64,000 nt of DNA. Source: Lepisosteus oculatus (Eukaryota > Chordata > Actinopteri > Semionotiformes > Lepisosteidae). The notes under the pieces were generated by a model. The model ran no database searches. It was not told the origin of the DNA and was given only the letters and a program-made list of their open reading frames with translations. Positions 11,933 through 25,475 of this stretch are shown here, one piece after another. Made by a program: the position numbers and the translations under genes. The stretch spans positions 20,969,444 through 21,033,443 of the forward strand of contig NC_090703.1 of assembly GCF_040954835.1 (NCBI RefSeq), given 5' to 3'. Position 1 is the stretch's first letter, and each line of letters opens with the position of its first letter.

Positions 11933-13562
11933 CTGTATTATGTATAATGCAAATTTTAATTCTGAATTTTTTTTCTTTGTCAGAATTGTGATTCAAAATA
12001 GATTATTTGATAGCAGTTCGTGGATTCTTGGTCCTTAAAGCAAGAATAAGAGGAAGAAACAAGTCATTTAAAAGCATATTTGAACATTTACGTTCTCTTG
12101 TAAGACAAAAGGTAAAATAATCTGACAAATTTTAAGAGCAGATTCACTGACACCAGTATGGTGAAAAAGTGTTAAATGAAAAAACAGATTTTCATGAAGA
12201 AGTCTGATAACGTTAAACACATGCCTGATATGAATGTGAAAATTTGATTAATTCAATGTAGAATCTCAATAATAGGAGTGATTAATATTAATTTCTTATT
12301 AAACTGCTTTGACGGATTATACCCAAGAATTGAAATTGTTGGACTTTTTTAGCCTGTTTTGTTTGAAAAATTAAAATGTTAAAAAGTTAAAAAACATTAA
12401 TTGTGATTTAAATGTGTAATTACCTAACTGTGCCCCTGCTCTGTTCTTTGATACAGTATATTCATTTTGAATAAGTGTTTAGTATTAAATGTACATTATG
12501 ACAATGAGTTCAGCTTTGGAGCTGCAACATAATTGGTTGAGTTTCTTTAAGTACTGTAGTTTAGTAAAAAACTATTTCATATTATTGCAGGACACAGCTT
12601 ATCAAAGAGAATGCAATGCTACAAATAAGAAGGTTTTCTAGGATTACAAATGGACAACTTTAATTATACCCACTAGAACGCTTTCTTCTGACACTGCAGC
12701 GAGCAAATATGACATCACCATAATGTAAACATCGATAACATAGGACGTTACTCAGCTGCATCAATTTTTTTGCTTTGGGCTCGACTGCTTGCCGAGACCA
12801 CCTCCCTTCTTTTAAAATAAACCCACGGCACTCGGTTCATAAACAGAGCTGCACTGAGCAAATGCTAAAGATATTCCCACTGCAGTTGCCACACTCCTTT
12901 CTCAAGCACAGCTCCTGTCTTAAATATCCCAACAACTGCAGGTTCAGCAGCAGCTGTCTGCCCTGCCCACTCAGTGTCTTGAAACCAGGGGGTTAGGAGG
13001 TCACCTCAACAACACGCTGCTAAACACACTGCCTTCACAGACACCGTGGCTACGGACAACAATTGGGTCCAAGTTCAGAGGAAGACAATGGAAAATTATA
13101 TGTATCAGCACTCTATAATATGACACTGGTTCTTCTCAAATTAGTTGGCTTTGTCAAACAACTGTACTGTACAAGCTGTGCACCATTCAGTGTACAAATG
13201 ACAACAGGGAATGCACAATGACGAACCGCCACACAATAGGACAGATGTAGAATAAAGCTAAAACCAAACTTGTCAGAAAGCTATGCCTTCATAGTGTGAG
13301 GATATATTTAAACTAGACAAGACATCTGCCAAGTGAACAGCTTGTGTGATCTCTACTGCTTTTCTTAAGAGTCCTTCCAGAGAGACTATGGAAGTTGCAT
13401 TAAGTTTCACATTAGTAGTGCTCAGAGTTCTGAATGGCCAGCTTGGCGGTCTTTTTCAAGTGCTCTTCAGTAAGGTCCTTCCAGGCTGTATATCACTGAC
13501 TCAGAGCTACTGCCGGAGAACAGGAGCTGTTGGTACGCTTGTGGTGACAGTACCGGGGAATT
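11933..13562. other. SPTB intron 1, non-coding
   Basis: AT-rich up to about 12.6 kb, less so after. No exon was found. The 144-codon plus-strand frame ending at 13780 starts from a GTG, has no recognised family and overlaps the GATA/CACCC cluster. Confidence 0.4.
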
Positions 13563-13644
13563 TTATCAGGCCACAGCAGAGTCCTGTTATCTGGGCACTC
13601 GTATTCACCCCCCTGCTCCACCCACAGCGGGAATCCCCTTATCT
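13563..13644 (-). promoter_or_regulatory. SPTB: GATA/CACCC cluster in SPTB intron 1 (candidate erythroid element)
   Basis: Three WGATAR sites are read on the minus strand: TGATAA at 13563-13568, AGATAA at 13587-13592 and AGATAA at 13639-13644. Two CACCC boxes on the plus strand (13606-13610, 13619-13623) lie between the second and third. A CCAAT motif is nearby at about 13709. This combination is the classical make-up of erythroid enhancers and promoters bound by GATA1 and KLF1, and the host gene is erythroid beta-spectrin. Function is inferred. Confidence 0.4.
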
Positions 13645-14040
13645 ACAAAGACGAGCTCGCAGGGGTCCCCCTCAGCAGCGAGGTGACTCAAGCCTACCCG
13701 CCTGGGAAGAGCCAATCGTTTTCTCTGAACGATCTCCTGTCATTACCTGGACCAGGGAGCCCAGTCCTTATGAATACTGAATGATGAAAATTCAAAGGCA
13801 ACGTCTCCATTTACCATGGTTTTCCTCACTTAGGCTTTCCTTCAACATTTTCACTGTGAATTTCACTAGTCTGAGATAACATATATTTCACACTGCGAAT
13901 GTTTGCAGGAGTCATATCACAAAGGCACGCAATGTAATAAATTGTGCTGATATCACAGTCCTAACTATTGCCAGAGTTTAAAATTGTGCAGACCCCATTT
14001 TAACTCTTGGCACAAGCAAGAGCCTGGTCTGTTCAGAAAT

Positions 14041-14510
14041 CGGGATTCTCCCACCCTGGTCCTGGAGAGCCCCAATCCAGTTACTCTTATAGGTCACCCT
14101 ACATAACCATCTGTTCAAAAAGAAGGAATATTTGTTGAAGCAATCAGTCAATTAAGCAAGTAATGTTTTAATGGAGGGAACACTGGTCCTGGAAGGTTTA
14201 AGGATGTTGTTCATTTTTTTCCAAATTATCTCTGAATTACATAATGGAACACCACTCTTTAAGAAATTGATGGCTTAAAGCATGAATGGGCTATCCGGGT
14301 TCTAGTGGGCATGTGTGTCTGTAGGTTTCTGTTTGATTAATGGCTTAATGGGACAAATTTATCAGCTTCTCCCAGCTCTTCAGGGGCTGGTGCTTTGAAG
14401 AGGCACGGAAACCCTACACACACACCAGCCCTCCTGTACTAGAATTGAAACACCCCTGATTTAAAGGATACCTACAAAAGCAGCTCCAGGAACAGTGTTG
14501 GAGACCCCTG
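14041..14510. mobile_element. Probable non-autonomous hAT-like element
   Basis: The right end read inward (CAGGGGTCTCCAACACTGTT) and the left end (CGGGATTCTCCCACCCTGGT) form imperfect terminal inverted repeats, about 21 of 27 matching up to CCTGGAG. No coding capacity and no clear 8-bp target duplication. The same end type occurs at 26331-26632. Confidence 0.45.
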
Positions 14511-15211
14511 TTATTGGTCACGGCCTCGACAGCTGATAAAATTACAGTAATCTCACATAAATTAATGTAAAATCATGAGGAAATTCAGTACCATGATAAG
14601 AAAAAAGAACGAAAAAAGCAAGGAGTCACTTTGTTGCCCTACTGGCTTTAGTGACCTACAGCCTGCTCATCCATCTCAATCTGACCACAGCCCACAGCCC
14701 CATTAACACTCCACAGGCTACTCAGGGCAGTGCCTCAAAACACTTCAGCGAAGTGTTTCAGCGAAGACCAACACACATAGCATGTACTCAAGTGCTCTTG
14801 AATGTCTTCATTTTGAAAGTCTAGTTCTTTCTTAATTACCAATGGATAACTGCAACTTAATAAATATTATAGAACTAAGATTGCAGCTCCTGGCCAAAGA
14901 TGCAGAATATCATGTAAAACAATCTGTTTTTAACCCTAAAATGCATGCTGAAGAACATTTCTTCCTTGATGGGTGAAAACCTAAACACACACCCTAAGGC
15001 TATGATCCTTGGTCCAGGTAATAAAGAAAGAATTCTAACTGGCGCCATGCTGCACAACCTTGCACCTTACTTGTCAGTAACCTCTGCATTTGCCACAGTA
15101 TCGCTCCAGATTAGACCTCTCAGCCAATGACCAGGTCTCTCCACTAGTTAGATGTTCTCATTCTGGTCAGCTCACAGACCTGAGAGCTACATTTTGAGGA
15201 AGCTACTTAGT

Positions 15212-15212
<1 letters not shown>

Positions 15213-15268
<56 letters not shown>
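15213..15268. repeat. (AAT)n microsatellite
   Basis: About 18 uninterrupted AAT units forming the A/T-rich tail of the adjacent minus-oriented SINE. Likely length-variable. Confidence 0.95.
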
Positions 15269-15763
15269 TGCTTACACTTATATAGTACTTTTCTGGACAC
15301 TCCACTCAAAGCACTTTACAGGTAATGGGGACTCTCCTCCACCACCACCAATGTGCAGCATCCACCGCAATGATGCGACGGCAGCCATAGGGCGCCAGAA
15401 CGCTCACCACACATCAGCTATTAGTGGGGAGAAGAGCAGAGTGATGAAGCCAATTCATAGATGGGGATTATTAGGAGGCCATGATTGATTTTTAATGACC
15501 ACAGAGAGTCAGGACCTCAGTTTTACGTCTCATCCGAAGGACGGCACCTGTTTACAGTAAAGTGTCCACGTCACTATACTGGGGTATTAGGACCCACATG
15601 GACCGCAGAGTGAGCGCCCCCTGCTGGCCCCACTAACACCTCTTCCAGCAGCAACCTTAGTTTTTCCCAGAAGGACTCCCATCCAGGTACTGACCAGGCT
15701 CACACCTGCTTAGCTTCAGTGGGTTGCCAGTTGTGAGTTGTAGGGTGATATGGCTGCTGGCTA
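15269..15763 (-). repeat. 5S-rRNA-derived SINE, minus orientation
   Basis: The reverse complement of this block reproduces the 4179-4759 element. The 5S-like head is at the high-coordinate end (GCTAAGCAGG, GTACCTGGATGGGAG), then CCGTCCTTCGGATGAGACGT, and the tail runs into the (AAT)n tract. Confidence 0.85.
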
Positions 15764-15809
15764 GTTATGTGGGATTCTCACTGCTATCTGCTCACGAAGA
15801 GGTTTCCCC

Positions 15810-15950
15810 TGTCCCTGTTCATATCTACAGTACACTGATGACACACCTGGTCTCTCTGGCTCCAGATACCTTTACTCCTGCCCACTGCTCTCTCTAATCT
15901 GTCCCTGTTCATATCTAGACTGATGACACACCTGGTCTCACTGACCAGAT
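15810..15950. repeat. Two-unit direct repeat of about 50 bp
   Basis: CTGTCCCTGTTCATATCTA followed by CTGATGACACACCTGGTCTC occurs at about 15810-15862 and again at about 15899-15944, with a short deletion in the second copy. No function assigned. Confidence 0.8.
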
Positions 15951-18900
15951 TCTTAATTGTATTGAAGCTCAACTTAAAATTCTGGCTTCCTGCTTTTTCT
16001 ATAAAGCTTGTAGTAAGCCTCATATTTTAGAATACCTTCAACCAGCTCAGACAGAGACTCTATAAAGCACTGTGACATTGTGCCCAGCGTGAAAATGCTA
16101 TAATGCTATGAAGATGCTATATAAAACAAAACAATACATAATTTGAGTTGCAATACTGGGAGCTGCTCAACAACTTGCTCTATACTACGTGTATTCCTAT
16201 GCATTTGGTTTCAAATCTCAGTTGTGTAACATGGAACATCTCAGAGGCAGTAAAATGAAATCTAAAAGCATAATGCACCAGTAGCAGTTTCAGGGAAATA
16301 AATAGAGAGATGATGTTGTGGTTACGAGAAAAATATTGCAAACACTCCACAGTTCAGTGTCAGTGGTGTTTTGGAATCAGTCTTTGTTTTTAATAGATAG
16401 CTCCACAGCTGCTATGTTTAATCATGATGTCTCTTGCAGTGTCATTACATACCACACTAAGAAAAACTGTGCAAAGTTCACCCAGGCCCATGCAGATGAA
16501 GTCGTATTTGAAATAACTTCATTATTTTGCTAAGTGTCCGCAATGCTTCACACAAAATAATTCAAATAAATTTTAGTTTACTAAGATAAAGTCTAAACAA
16601 TACAAAATAGGCACTTTTCAAGCCCAGAGAAATCCATCCATTTTAAGTACACTTGTCCTGGTGAGCCTCATGGCTTTAGACAATTCTGCTTGTCTAAAAA
16701 GCACCTCCTCTTACAGACACGCCCTGGTTGTTTGCTGACATACTACAGATAGTGATGTTGGCTCATTTCTGGGCCACTCCCTTTCTTCCACTGTAACAGG
16801 GTATAGAGAACATGTCACACACAAGTAAAGGGCAGATCTGAATCTGATCTCACAAATTTGGGCAGAATAGGAACCTTTGAAACCATGGTGAAAATTTGCA
16901 CTGGATACAGCCTTTGCTACCTGCATGTAACACTCAACACCCGGCAATTCACCATCCAAGGCTTGTGCATGCACGTCCCATGTACAGTATAATAACACCT
17001 GAACATAATCTGATTCATAACAACAATACAAGATAACCTGCCTAATTGGATTTATGTCTGGATATTACTGTCACCTTTGAAATACCTTGGCACACAGCTA
17101 CATTACAGCTAATCCCTCTACAAACCCTGCTCTTCCTATGTCATTCCAGCTAAAATAGAAACAACAATCCGCAAAGAGCCAGCCTGCGACATTCCGCATC
17201 GATGACCTCTAATCACCATTGTCTTCCATTAACTCAACAGCTTGCTCTCACCATCTGGCTGAAGCCCCAACACTGCCGCAAAAGTGGGTGACGTGCGGCT
17301 TCAAAGGGCCACCTGTCCCTCCAAAGGGCTCACAAGACAATTTTAAGATTGTGAAAACCACGGTGGAGTTTTACCATGTGTAATCCTTTTGGACCCATTT
17401 TGTACATTTGGACAGTAGCAGCAGATTGCTTCACGAACCTTACAAAGATGCTTTTATGAAGGGTCATGAAACCACCTTCTACAATATGCAAGACCTCTGT
17501 GTACAATATAATCTTATATATTGAAATGTTTTTTTTCCACAAACTAGTGACTGCCCTCAAGTCTCAGTCTCCTTGCACTTCATTTCTACATATCCATATG
17601 GCCCTTGTTCCTATACCAGGTTTAAAAATAAGTTCAAAAATACTTCTGGCATTGTGCAGGAATCTTAGACACGAGGTAAAGCAGGGGAGGAACTCCTCAG
17701 GAAAATGAATGACGGGAAGAAGGATATTTTGAGAGGAGGAGAGGGGGAAACTGGAGCTGAGACTGTCTCTGCTCCAGTGTGTGTGCTAGTGTGTGGTGGA
17801 GCCTTAGTGAACCCGACACAGCAATATTGATCACATCATCCGCTGATTGTATCTAGTTTCTCTCCATTTCAGACCAAAAAACATTGTTCACTCCTTGGCC
17901 CCCTGTGCCTTATCGACCATGTGTCAAACTTTTTGCAGCCCTTTTCTAGACAACTAAAATCGCACTAAGAAAATAAAAAAATGTATCCAGTCACCAAAAA
18001 GAAATTTCAATTAAATGGATCAGTGTTGGCCTTTTTTCTTTCCCCATGGGCTTCCTATGCCAAATGTGAGCTGCGATTTTAAGGCAGACCAGATTTTTTT
18101 AAAATAAGAATAAAAAAGTTTACAAAAGTAATTTGTTCTTTTGTATGTTAGCAGCTAATTGATCTGAGGATCGTGTCCAGCAATTGCAAAAAATGTTTAT
18201 TGGCATGCTTAACTCTTTTACAGTTACCAGAAAAATAAAGGGACCAACAGTAGCTTCCCGTGTAATAGTACCTTTAATCTCTGTGGAAACAAACACCTGA
18301 GAATCCAACAACACTTGGCATCACTTCATGTTTTGAGGCAATTTATATTTTGTGCTAGCAGACAAATAACAGCCATCTCAGCTTACTACACTATTCAATT
18401 GAAGTGCATATAGAAAGGGAAATGCTTTTGTAATCGATACCAACATTAATGGGTAATGTGAAAGGACATCCTGTACTGTGTTTTTCATACTGGTCGGTTT
18501 CACTGCTTTAGAATGGCTCTGTTTTGAACAGATTTGCGTTCGTGTTTTGAGGCTACCCTAGGGTTTGCACCCATTTTTGAGTCCGAACAGCATCTGTGCA
18601 GAGACCTGGAGTCATGGAGGCAGCTTCCACATTTTTACATATCTCTGTGCAAAACCTTGAAAGCCTCACGTAATTTCCCATTAGCTTAATGAGCTACACT
18701 GAGGGGCACTCATCTATGGGCAGTATCTTGTCAATACAAGTCTATGAGTTTGGTGAACTAGAAGCCAGTAACCTTTCACTTCCTTTCAGAACGTCAAAAA
18801 TTCAGATTCATGTAGAAAGTCCTCTGGTCCTTTCACTTAACAGTCTGTGGAGTTACAGGAGAGACTAAAAAAGCCCACAGCTAAAATCTAGCCTTTGCTT

Positions 18901-21900
18901 TCGGGATGTTTGTCAGTTACCCCACTAATATTATGATAATTATAAAAATATAACACTTATAATAACACTTTCTCTAAGAAAGCAATACAGTACCAATCTA
19001 TCTCCTGCATTATAAATATTATGACATTAAAGCAAAGCACATCCAAAGGTTTCCAGCCTGATTGTCACGTAACACAATGTACACCTTTGTTAAGCATTAA
19101 TGAACTGCACTAAAATCCATTAACAAGGGTCGAGGAATCAATAAAGCTTTAATGCTTAAGTTATGTTAACGACACTGAGAGATGGATTACAGCATTCCTG
19201 GACACAATCTCAGGGCTATGGGATACTAAGATACCAAGTTTTTATTATTGCACCTTCATGTTTCTTAATTCAATTTAATTTAATATACTATATTTCATCC
19301 CCAAGAGGGTAATTTAAGAATTTAAGTCTGGAAATAATAAGGCTGAACTTATTATGATATCCCCAGCTCGGAGCTCATCATTTCTTCAGTCTAGGAACTT
19401 TGATGCATTACAAAGTGAAGAGCAATACCCCAAGCATCTGTCTGACACCCTTGCCATCCTATGCAGAGTATATGAAGTCTTTCTTCAATCTCATTTGTAT
19501 CCTTTTAATGAACTCATCTTTTCCAACTGAGTTAAAACCACATGCCCAAAACACACTGTGCGAAACTGGAACCTAAGAGCTTGTGATTTACTAAGTCAAA
19601 AATGAGAGACTGAAAAGGCCAGCTATTGCATTAATCCTTCTATTCTCTTTTAACATTTCTGTGTCATACACACTCGTCTAATGAAATGATCATGGACAAC
19701 CACTTCAAAACATATCTACAGTATCTATCATGAAGAATGCAGTCTGAATCCCACAGAGAAAACATTTCCCTGTTAATGTAGGTCTAACTTGGGGTGTCAG
19801 TCATGGATGGAGATGGTTTTGAACTTTCAAAACTGTCATGATTTAAGAATAAGAAAAAAAACAAAATGCATCCTAAGTGGATGAGGCAAAACTAACAGCT
19901 AGATTGCAGAGCAGTTATAGAAGCCACATTCTTGGTTCTTAATTTAGTATAGGACGTTTAATATTGGACGCTACCACATCCTCCTTTATAACCTCAGTGT
20001 GTCTGAGAGTCTTTAGATAGGTAGACCCTTCAAATGCAGAGTTCCACATGTAAGAATTCCATTAGAACATGTGATGTGAGAGTCTCTCATACGCCCACTG
20101 GTTATACTTTACGTCAAAGACACATTTGCAATGCAAATGTGTGCCAGTGACACCACTGAATGGGTCTGCTAAGACCCGCTGTAAGACTAAGACACTTTAG
20201 AAACAGGTTTTGAAACCCTAGTTCACGCATGTCTGACACGGTGTTCAAAAACATAATGGGGAGTTGATCTTCCACAAGGTTAACACATCAAGGCTGTACG
20301 TCTATGTGAGCAGTGTGATTATTTATATTTTCAGGAACTGACAGTCTCCATTGCTGTCCCCTTGAAAAAGGAACAAAAAAATAACTAAATGCTAAAAACA
20401 TTCAAAACATTATAAATTTATATTACTGTATATTGTATTATTGTATGCCAGTACACTGGCTCAGTATGCAAGGGCTTTTTTGTCATTAATCTTTCAGTTT
20501 AATCAAATTTATATGTAAGTTTGCCCATATTTCTATCAGCCTACAGAAGAAACAAAATGTGTAAAACAAAATCTCACTTAAAGATAAATTATAAAATAAT
20601 TAAGATAATAAAGACAAAATTGCTTCTTAATGTACACCTTAGAAGCCGACAGCACAACATGCAGGACTTAAAGAAACTGTAGAATAACAAGAAGTAGCAA
20701 ATACCACAAACACCTTCCCATATTAAAAATCATTAATGGTACAGTGTACATAATTTTTGACTCATGATGTCAAACGTAATGATGTTGATATATTTCCCTC
20801 AGAAAAAATATTTGGAAGCATGACAAGAGCAAACATTTATCAGCAGACTCATACCTTAATTAAATGAACAGATTTAGAGTCAACACTAAATGCCTACATC
20901 TATTCTGCTTCTTAGAGATGTGGTCTTAATATAGCAGAGTTGGAGTGTTACTTTGCTTTAGAGGCACCTTATGCCTTGAATGCACTTTATACGCTGTGAT
21001 AAAAGCAAGCTGCATGATAGAAATATGTAGTCATGCTAAATTCCATTAACAAAAGTGCAAGCGTTCACATCCAGTCTAAAATGCCAAGGGTGCAGTTCTC
21101 GATTAATAACAATCTACTGTAGGTTTCTTACTCCTTAAACATATGTACACATGAATCAGTGTCTCGATATCAGGGGGTTACTTTTTTTAATGCATGATGA
21201 CCTGGATGAGATGGGAGGGGAAGTATTATAGTGTTGTGCGCCTTCGTGGGGAGTTGAAGTTCACGTGAACGCTTTGCAGTTCTGGTGTTCCTAAGCCATG
21301 GTTTGGTCCTTGAAAGCAAATCATTACCGCTTTCATACACGGTTAATCAAAGGCTATCTATCATAATGTCAAAGTTAATAGGTTCACATTATGGAAAGCG
21401 TAAACTGCGATGTTCTTGTATTTCAAACATCCCTAAATATTTTCCATTACTGTAACATTAACACTGAACTGTCTAGTGCTGTTAATGAAAATCGTTTTTT
21501 CTTCTTTTGATAAGGGTCCTTACCCACATACAGTAGCTGTATTTATATGTATTTCATATCGTGCATTAAAGTGGAAAAATGTATCAGTCAGGTATCCACA
21601 TCGTAGATGTACATAATTTAAAAAGTTATTAATAGAGGCGGATATAAGCAAAAGGACTAAGAAAATAATTGTATAATTCAATCATTTTTACCATGAAATA
21701 CAGAAGAACACTTATATTTAAACATTTCATATCAAAGAAGCATTATTTTGAATTCAAATAAAACAGGTGCATATGTTGTAAACGGGTCAGTTAGAAAGAA
21801 CTTTGCAACTTGGCCATCGTAAAACAGTACTGTTAAAGCAATTAAATCTAGAAGAAAATGGTCAAGAATTCATAAGATCAGCTCTTAGTTCTTGTTTATT

Positions 21901-22350
21901 AAGGTGTGTACAACGGAAAGCTGTAATGAAATAACGTTATTTTCTGTCGGATTCTTCTTGTTCCTTACGAAGTTAATATCTTCAAAATTTTACTTAACTC
22001 CTTTCTTTAACAACCACAACAACATCTTGTTAACACGGTGCATGGTTAACTTTTACAATCTGGAATTCCGAATTTCACAATTTTGGAATTTCCAAATGGA
22101 GAGCAGTACGAACTATTAGCAACTATCCACAAAACACCTTACAGACAACTTACATTTTTAGATATTTTGACTAATCCGATACTATCAAAATTATAAACTA
22201 CCAACACACAAACATGTAGCTATCATAATTAAATATTAGGTAGTAATATCAGCCTCCATAGTATGAATTTCCTGTCAGTTTACACTGGACTCGAAATATT
22301 AGTTAACATTTCTAACTCTGTCAACAAGGATATACACATGTCTGAGAAAA
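15951..22350. other. SPTB intron 1, mostly unique AT-rich DNA
   Basis: No exon, RNA gene or strong repeat recognised over about 6.4 kb. Open frames are short and without domains. The whole stretch is intronic if exon 1 is at 22.4 kb. Confidence 0.4.
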
Positions 22351-22363
22351 GTAAGATACTTAC

Positions 22364-22490
22364 ATTTGGCTGACAGAATCCTTATTTTCCCCGTGTTTTA
22401 TCGATACAGACCGCTTTCACATCAGGGCAGAAGACAAGAGTACCCTCCGGGATGACAGGCATGAGCTCAGTGCGCACAGCATTCTCGCAA
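22364..22490 (-). other. SPTB: Probable SPTB 5'UTR exon 1 (5' end approximate)
   Basis: A strong minus-strand donor, AAAT|GTAAGTATC, sits at 22364/22363 at the edge of a CpG-rich block. It is upstream of the start-codon exon, and no coding exon is expected there. A TATA-like AT run lies at 22509-22525 and a GGGCGGG box just downstream, so transcription could start near 22480-22490. Inferred from signals only. Confidence 0.4.
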
Positions 22491-22715
22491 GCGCCGGCCC
22501 GCCCAGTGTTAAAAATAAAAATAAGACAGCGAGAGGTTGCGCAGGGGGACAGACATTCCTAACATAGGCACTGCCTTTAAATGGCAGGCACTCACCGCAG
22601 CCCCACCGAAATGTCACCTCCGAACTGCGGTCATTCAGCACAAAGATACAGAATGCAGGCTGGTGGAAAGAGAGAGCGGAGAGTTTGCGGGCTCAATGCG
22701 GGAATTTGTTGGTTG
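22400..22715 (-). promoter_or_regulatory. SPTB: CpG-rich candidate promoter of SPTB
   Basis: CpG dinucleotides are clustered here, with an SP1-type GGGCGGG and a minus-strand TATA-like ATTTTTATTTTTAA, while flanking DNA is AT-rich and CpG-poor. It is placed correctly to drive the minus-strand SPTB 12.6 kb upstream of the start-codon exon. No plus-strand gene is seen that it could serve instead. Confidence 0.45.
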
Positions 22716-25180
22716 GATTCTTCAAATTAATAACACACAGTACATCACCTCGAGTAAAAAAAATATACCATTCAAATGTAACAGTGTCTATTGGATATAC
22801 TGTGTTTGGTCTTTTTTTTTTGCATTTTCATGTTAACTGATCACTGAGTCGTACACTGCTATTTCGCTCATTTCTTCAGTGACTCGTGACTAAATAAGCA
22901 CCTGTTACTTTCACGTTCCTCTTTGTTTGAGAGAAGGGCTATCTGTGCCGAGAGGAGTGAAGCTGGGGCATGTGGAACGTGCTGTTTAATGGTTTACTCA
23001 TAATTACGTAAAGTCAAAGGTATGGCACAAACTGATGAATTAGAATAGGATAATGCAAAGGTCAGAAACTCACTTTCTGCAGGTCAGTGTTTCTGGGGTT
23101 TGCTCCACTTGATTAGTCAATTAAACAACAATTATTTTCTTTAGACATATTTAGGATTTTGCTCAAGATCTTTTACAGTTACTGAAAAGTACACGTCGGT
23201 AAAAGTACAGGTAATTCAAAAATTGCTTCAATCCTGGTTTGATTAGCAATTATGTAGTTAAATAATTATAACCACAATGTAACCAATTCCAGGTGAAACA
23301 AAATCCAGAAGACCACACCAGGAACACATTTAACACACCTGGTTTAACTGGTCTCAAAGTGAAACTGCAGTGCAGCTACTCCAAAATGACCACCTGATGA
23401 GCTTAGGTCTCAAGTCTGCCAATTAAGCCAATAATGAGCTGTTTTTTATTCAAAACTGAGTTTGAATGAAAACCTGCAGACATTAATTACCACAAATTGG
23501 TACCAGGACCACAGACTCCTGACATAAAGGAGAGACAGCTTCAACAATATGGCTGGCCAGACATTTCTCAGGCATCTACAAATCTTTGCGTAACAAAGTA
23601 TGCCTGAATCTTCACTTGTGATCCCAATGCCTTGTCAAAAAGCAGGGGACAAAAGTTATGAAAAAAAATGGGGCTTAACAGTCAAAATGGAGAGTCTGAG
23701 GTTCATCCTTATACAACAAACATTTAATCATCAGATACCTGTAAGATGTAAAAGTTATAAGTGCAGTCATATGCCATAGCACAAAATTAAATCTGATCAG
23801 AACTGTTCAACCATACTGTTCAAGTTTGATAAGGTATTAGCAATTACTGTCTCCACATGATTCCACAGCATACATACTTTTAATATAGTATTCTACATTA
23901 ACCACAGTTAATTTTAAGTTATTTAAATGCATTTTAAATTAGATTATTTAGAAGTAATTTTATAATTAAATCCTTACCTTCTTTTACAGAGTCCAGTTAT
24001 TGAAACAGAACATCTACTGTACATATCTTGGCCAAGTAACTGGACACGGCACTCTGACAATACTGACCTGGTCTATGGTTTTTAGTAACAGGCAAACAAC
24101 ACTTCATACATGAATAATATTTGTTTAATTAAGTATATTGGTCCTAGTGAGCTTTAACTTAAATCCAATTTACTTATGAATTAACCTTGACAATCAGCCC
24201 AAATGTACAATTAATAATTCAGGCACCAAGAACACATCAAGACAAATATTTACTTTAAAAAGGAAAGCAGAAACAATGATGCTCCCAGGCTAGAAATACT
24301 TGTTATCTTCTTTGTCTTTATATCAGAAGTCAAATATTCTAAAGTAGAAGTTTTCTCAACATTTCTCACAGCAAAAACCATCTTAGTTTTTCATTTATTA
24401 TACTTAAATTGAACTCACAGTACAAGGAATAACCTAATATTCATAAGGTTGTATATTATATATTGTTATATATGTTATGCATCATCATTTAATAATCTTA
24501 TAATACATAATGAAAGCTTACATTTTCCCCATTTACCAAATTTCCATTTATAAACAAAAAAGCAACACCCTTTCTCCTCAACCACACTGGTAATAATGCA
24601 ACACCAACACTTCAAAAGTTAAGTAAATCTCAGTGGTGCTCCTAGGTTGTATTTAAAGAGTATTTCAAAATACATTACGATAAGAAAATAAAAAGACATT
24701 TTCTTGTAAATCAGAAAAGTCCCACCACTCTCAATGTACACACAATGCTAAATATGAGTTAATAAACAGTATTCTTTCTGATTTAGCTTTTAGCTTTCAA
24801 TTATTACACTACCAAACATTTAATGTAAATTTTAATTCCCAAACTAAAAAAAAACACATTTTTTTAACTGGAAAAAGGAGACCAGCATGTTTTACTAGAC
24901 CTTCAGTGATACATTTGAAAAAGTGGACTTTACAGTGATTACAGTATTTTCATAATAAATAGTAATAAGATTTAACTCTTTCTGCAATATTGCAAACAGG
25001 ACTTGCTCCCTACATTTCACTTTACTAATTCTGCAAACAAACAAAGTATTGCTAGACTGCCAAATGTAAACCCACTGACTGCTACTGTAACAGTGCAATA
25101 ATCATCATAATACAGCCAACTGTACTTCTATATTCCACTTCAGGCAAAATAATACAGTAAACAAAAAAAAATATATATAA
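22716..25180. other. Intergenic region between SPTB and CHURC1
   Basis: AT-rich. The segment around 23.05-23.55 kb (ends such as GGTACCAGGACCACAGACTC) resembles decayed hAT-like ends seen elsewhere in the window, but I cannot define its borders. Nothing else recognised. Confidence 0.4.
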
Positions 25181-25189
25181 TAGATTGCC

Positions 25190-25195
25190 TTTATT
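25190..25195 (-). terminator. CHURC1: Candidate CHURC1 polyadenylation signal
   Basis: A minus-strand AATAAA about 190 bases after the stop would give a short 3'UTR of roughly 210 bases. No transcript support is available here. Confidence 0.45.
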
Positions 25196-25382
25196 ACCTC
25201 CCCTGGAAATTCACTAATAATGCAACGTTCAGAGATAAATATTATAAAACTCCGGTGCACTGAAGCCCTCTATTGGCACCTGTCTGTAGACATGCAGCAG
25301 GACACACGTACAGCACAGGCAGGATGAATGCTATGTATATATGCTGTATGATGTGCCGCTAGTTCTCCCGCTGTGTGATGTT

Positions 25383-25475
25383 CTAGAAGAGAGGGGCTGT
25401 CTGCCGGGGGTCGTCGGGTAGAACGCTGATAGAATCCTCTGCTTTTCCACACAGCATACAGAGCATGGTGTATTC
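25383..25475 (-). CDS. CHURC1: CHURC1 exon 4 and stop
   Basis: The exon encodes [30 protein letters not shown], then TAG. The acceptor is GCTGTAG. It contains the fourth Cys-x-x-Cys pair and the highly conserved LPDDPRQ end. Confidence 0.96.

Noticed and set aside
13346..13780. 144-codon plus-strand open frame
   Set aside because: It starts at GTG, shows no recognisable domain and sits in SPTB intron 1; the GC content and GATA/CACCC sites explain the region better as regulatory DNA.
22417..22836. Open frames on both strands over the CpG-rich block near 22.4-22.8 kb
   Set aside because: Compositional effect of promoter-like DNA; no family match, and the strong donor at 22363 fits a non-coding first exon.
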